Shown here: piece after piece, positions 12,998 through 14,088 of the stretch
Layout of the letters: the number at the start of each line of letters is the position of its first letter
How positions within the stretch are numbered: position 1 is the first letter of the stretch
Source: an uncultured Oscillospiraceae bacterium
GTDB lineage: Bacteria > Bacillota > Clostridia > Oscillospirales > Oscillospiraceae
Direction: 5' to 3'
Assembly (NCBI GenBank): GCA_934533005.1
Contig: CAKTBC010000048.1
Coordinates: forward strand, 1-14,088
DNA: 14,088 nucleotides
Program-made: the position numbers and the translations under genes
Notes under the pieces: generated by a model
Seen by the model: only the letters and a program-made list of their open reading frames with translations
What the model was told of the DNA's origin: nothing
Databases searched by the model: none

Positions 12998-13912
12998 TTA
13001 TTCCTCGCTGTCGAGATAGCGGCACGCCGCAAGCGCGGCGTTTGCGCCGTCCGATACGGCAGTGGTAAGCTGGCGGACGCGCTTGCCGCGGCAGTCCCCG
13101 GCAACGAAAACGCCGCGGACGGGCGCTTCGCCGGTTTCCGGCACGGCGGCGTAGCCGCGATCGGTGAGCGGCACGAGCGAAGCAAAGCGCTCCAGCTCCG
13201 GCTGCTGGCCGACGGAGACAAAAAGGCAGTCCACACAAAGCTCCGATTCCTCGCCGGTCGCGGTATTTTTCAGCCGCAGCGCGCGAAGCGCGCCGTCCTC
13301 GGTGAGAAATTCGGCGATCTCCATGGGCGTGAGAACTTTCACATTCTCCCGCGCGAAGAGCCGCGCCTGTTTTTCCGCGTCACCGCGGAAGCTGTCGCGC
13401 CGGTGGATGAGATATACGGTTTGGCAGATGTCGGAGAGCAGCAGCGCCTCCTGCAGCGCGCTGTCGCCGCCGCCGACAACGGCGGTGATGCCGTTTTTAT
13501 AAAATCCGCCGTCGCACACCGCGCAGTAAGAGATGCCGTGGCCGAGAAGCTCCTCCTCGCCCGGCAGGCCGAGATGGCGGTGCTTTGCGCCCGTGGCGAG
13601 GATCACGGCGCGGCTTTCGTATGCGCCGTCCTCTGTGCGGACCACGAAATTCTCTCCGGCGCGCTCCACGGACAAAACCTCGCCGACGTCGGTTTCGGCG
13701 TCGAGCGCGAGCATCTGCTCGAGCATCCGCTCGGCAAGCTCTGCGCCGCCGACGGAGGCGACGCCGGGATAGTTCTCGACGCGCGGCGCGTAGGCGATCT
13801 GGCCGCCGTAGCCCTCGCGTTCGAGAAGAAGAACGCTTTTTCCGCTGCGGCGGGCATAAATGGCGGCGGACATTCCCGCCGGGCCGCCTCCGGCAATGAT
13901 GATATCGTACAT
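12998..13912 (-). CDS. trxB: thioredoxin reductase (NADPH) TrxB
   Basis: TrxB passes electrons from NADPH through FAD and a redox disulfide to thioredoxin in the cytoplasm. The 304-residue protein shows the FAD dinucleotide motif AGGGPAG (7-13), GGQIAYAPRVENYPG (36-50), ATGAKHRHLGLPGE (106-119), the redox site C130-A-V-C133-D (commonly CATC), the NADPH-binding VVGGGDSALQEAL (145-157) with HRRDSFR (170-176), and the C-terminal FAD site VFVAGDCR (268-275) plus RQLTTAVSDGANAA (280-293). AGGGGG precedes the ATG by 8 nt. HRR followed by Arg favours NADPH over ferredoxin-type or flavin-only relatives. No thioredoxin gene is adjacent. It is flanked by a 25-bp inverted repeat upstream and a hairpin downstream, so it is probably monocistronic. 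Confidence 0.93.
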   Translation of the reverse strand: MYDIIIAGGGPAGMSAAIYARRSGKSVLLLEREGYGGQIAYAPRVENYPGVASVGGAELAERMLEQMLALDAETDVGEVLSVERAGENFVVRTEDGAYESRAVILATGAKHRHLGLPGEEELLGHGISYCAVCDGGFYKNGITAVVGGGDSALQEALLLSDICQTVYLIHRRDSFRGDAEKQARLFARENVKVLTPMEIAEFLTEDGALRALRLKNTATGEESELCVDCLFVSVGQQPELERFASLVPLTDRGYAAVPETGEAPVRGVFVAGDCRGKRVRQLTTAVSDGANAALAACRYLDSEE

Positions 13913-13943
13913 GGCGATTTCCCCCTGTAAAAAATCACACTGC

Positions 13944-14010
13944 GGGCGGAGCAGAGCCCCGCCCCTACGGGCTGTAAAAAACCTTGTAGGGGCGGGGCTC
14001 TGCTCCGCCC
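13944..14010. repeat. perfect 25-bp inverted repeat upstream of trxB
   Basis: Arms 13944-13968 and 13986-14010 are exact complements of 25 bp (starting GGGCGGAGCAGAGCCCCGCC) around a 17-nt loop. It lies about 30 nt upstream of the trxB ATG, just before its ribosome site. Perfect arm identity with GC-rich content suggests a dispersed palindromic element; I recall this motif as frequent in gut Clostridia genomes but cannot check. It would fold strongly in trxB mRNA if transcription begins further upstream. Confidence 0.75.
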
Positions 14011-14028
14011 AATAGTATTTGATATCGC

Positions 14029-14058
14029 AAACGAAGCCCGCCGGAGCGGGCTTCGTTT
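14029..14058. terminator. Rho-independent terminator near right edge
   Basis: A 13-bp perfect stem (14029-14041 with 14046-14058, AAACGAAGCCCGC and complement) encloses the loop CGGA. On the plus strand it runs into TTTCTATTTT; on the minus strand the stem ends in TTT. It probably ends the transcript of a gene beyond the right edge on the minus strand, or acts both ways. No coding sequence is visible between it and the window end. Confidence 0.7.
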
Positions 14059-14088
14059 CTATTTTGTGCGGGAAAAAGCGGCTTATTC

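Noticed and set aside
1..14088. tRNA, rRNA, CRISPR array or phage/IS genes
   Set aside because: No cloverleaf-type sequence, spaced direct-repeat array, transposase or integrase was seen on either strand; the repeats present are palindromic and non-coding.

Overview
The window is about 14 kb of high-GC DNA (visibly above 60%) with strong AGGAG/GGGAGG ribosome sites, tightly packed operons, an S-layer-homology (SLH) surface protein and palindromic interspersed repeats of a kind I associate, from memory, with gut Clostridia. A Gram-positive member of the Clostridia (Oscillospiraceae/Ruminococcaceae-like) is the best guess; no rRNA or other taxonomic marker is present to prove it.

Left half (1-8076) is a peptidoglycan amino-sugar salvage island in three transcription modules. 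Module A (+ strand) is a GNAT acetyltransferase cut by the window edge, a PIG-L-type protein, MurQ etherase and an alpha/beta-hydrolase esterase, joined by -4, 0 and +2 nt junctions. Module B is anmK alone on the minus strand, convergent with the esterase and divergent from module C. Module C (+ strand) is namZ, nagZ and a BadF-type MurNAc/GlcNAc kinase, closed by a 21-bp perfect hairpin. Together they encode release of MurNAc (NamZ) and GlcNAc (NagZ), phosphorylation of the free sugars (MurK-like) and of anhydro-MurNAc (AnmK), and conversion of MurNAc-6-P to GlcNAc-6-P plus D-lactate (MurQ). NamZ and NagZ lack signal peptides, so the hydrolysis appears cytoplasmic, unlike the secreted Bacillus arrangement. 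No transporter, regulator or NagA/NagB lies in the window.

Middle (8090-10726), all on the minus strand: a CYTH-domain protein, an ICMT/PEMT-like membrane protein, a GreA-type elongation factor and a sugar nucleotidyltransferase; the last three form an operon behind a plausible sigma-A promoter, and the nucleotidyltransferase converges on the kinase across the shared hairpin.

Right part (10752-14088), minus strand: a MITE-like nested palindrome, a secreted SLH-domain protein with an unrecognised ectodomain, a 276-bp AT-rich leader holding direct repeats and small palindromes, an NADPH thioredoxin reductase (TrxB), a perfect 25-bp inverted repeat and a bidirectional-looking terminator.

The most distinctive observations are: a textbook anmK terminator embedded inside the convergent esterase coding sequence; a PIG-L protein whose usual catalytic Asp is Gly; and the coupling of GNAT, PIG-L and esterase genes to murQ, which suggests handling of N- or O-modified muropeptide sugars.
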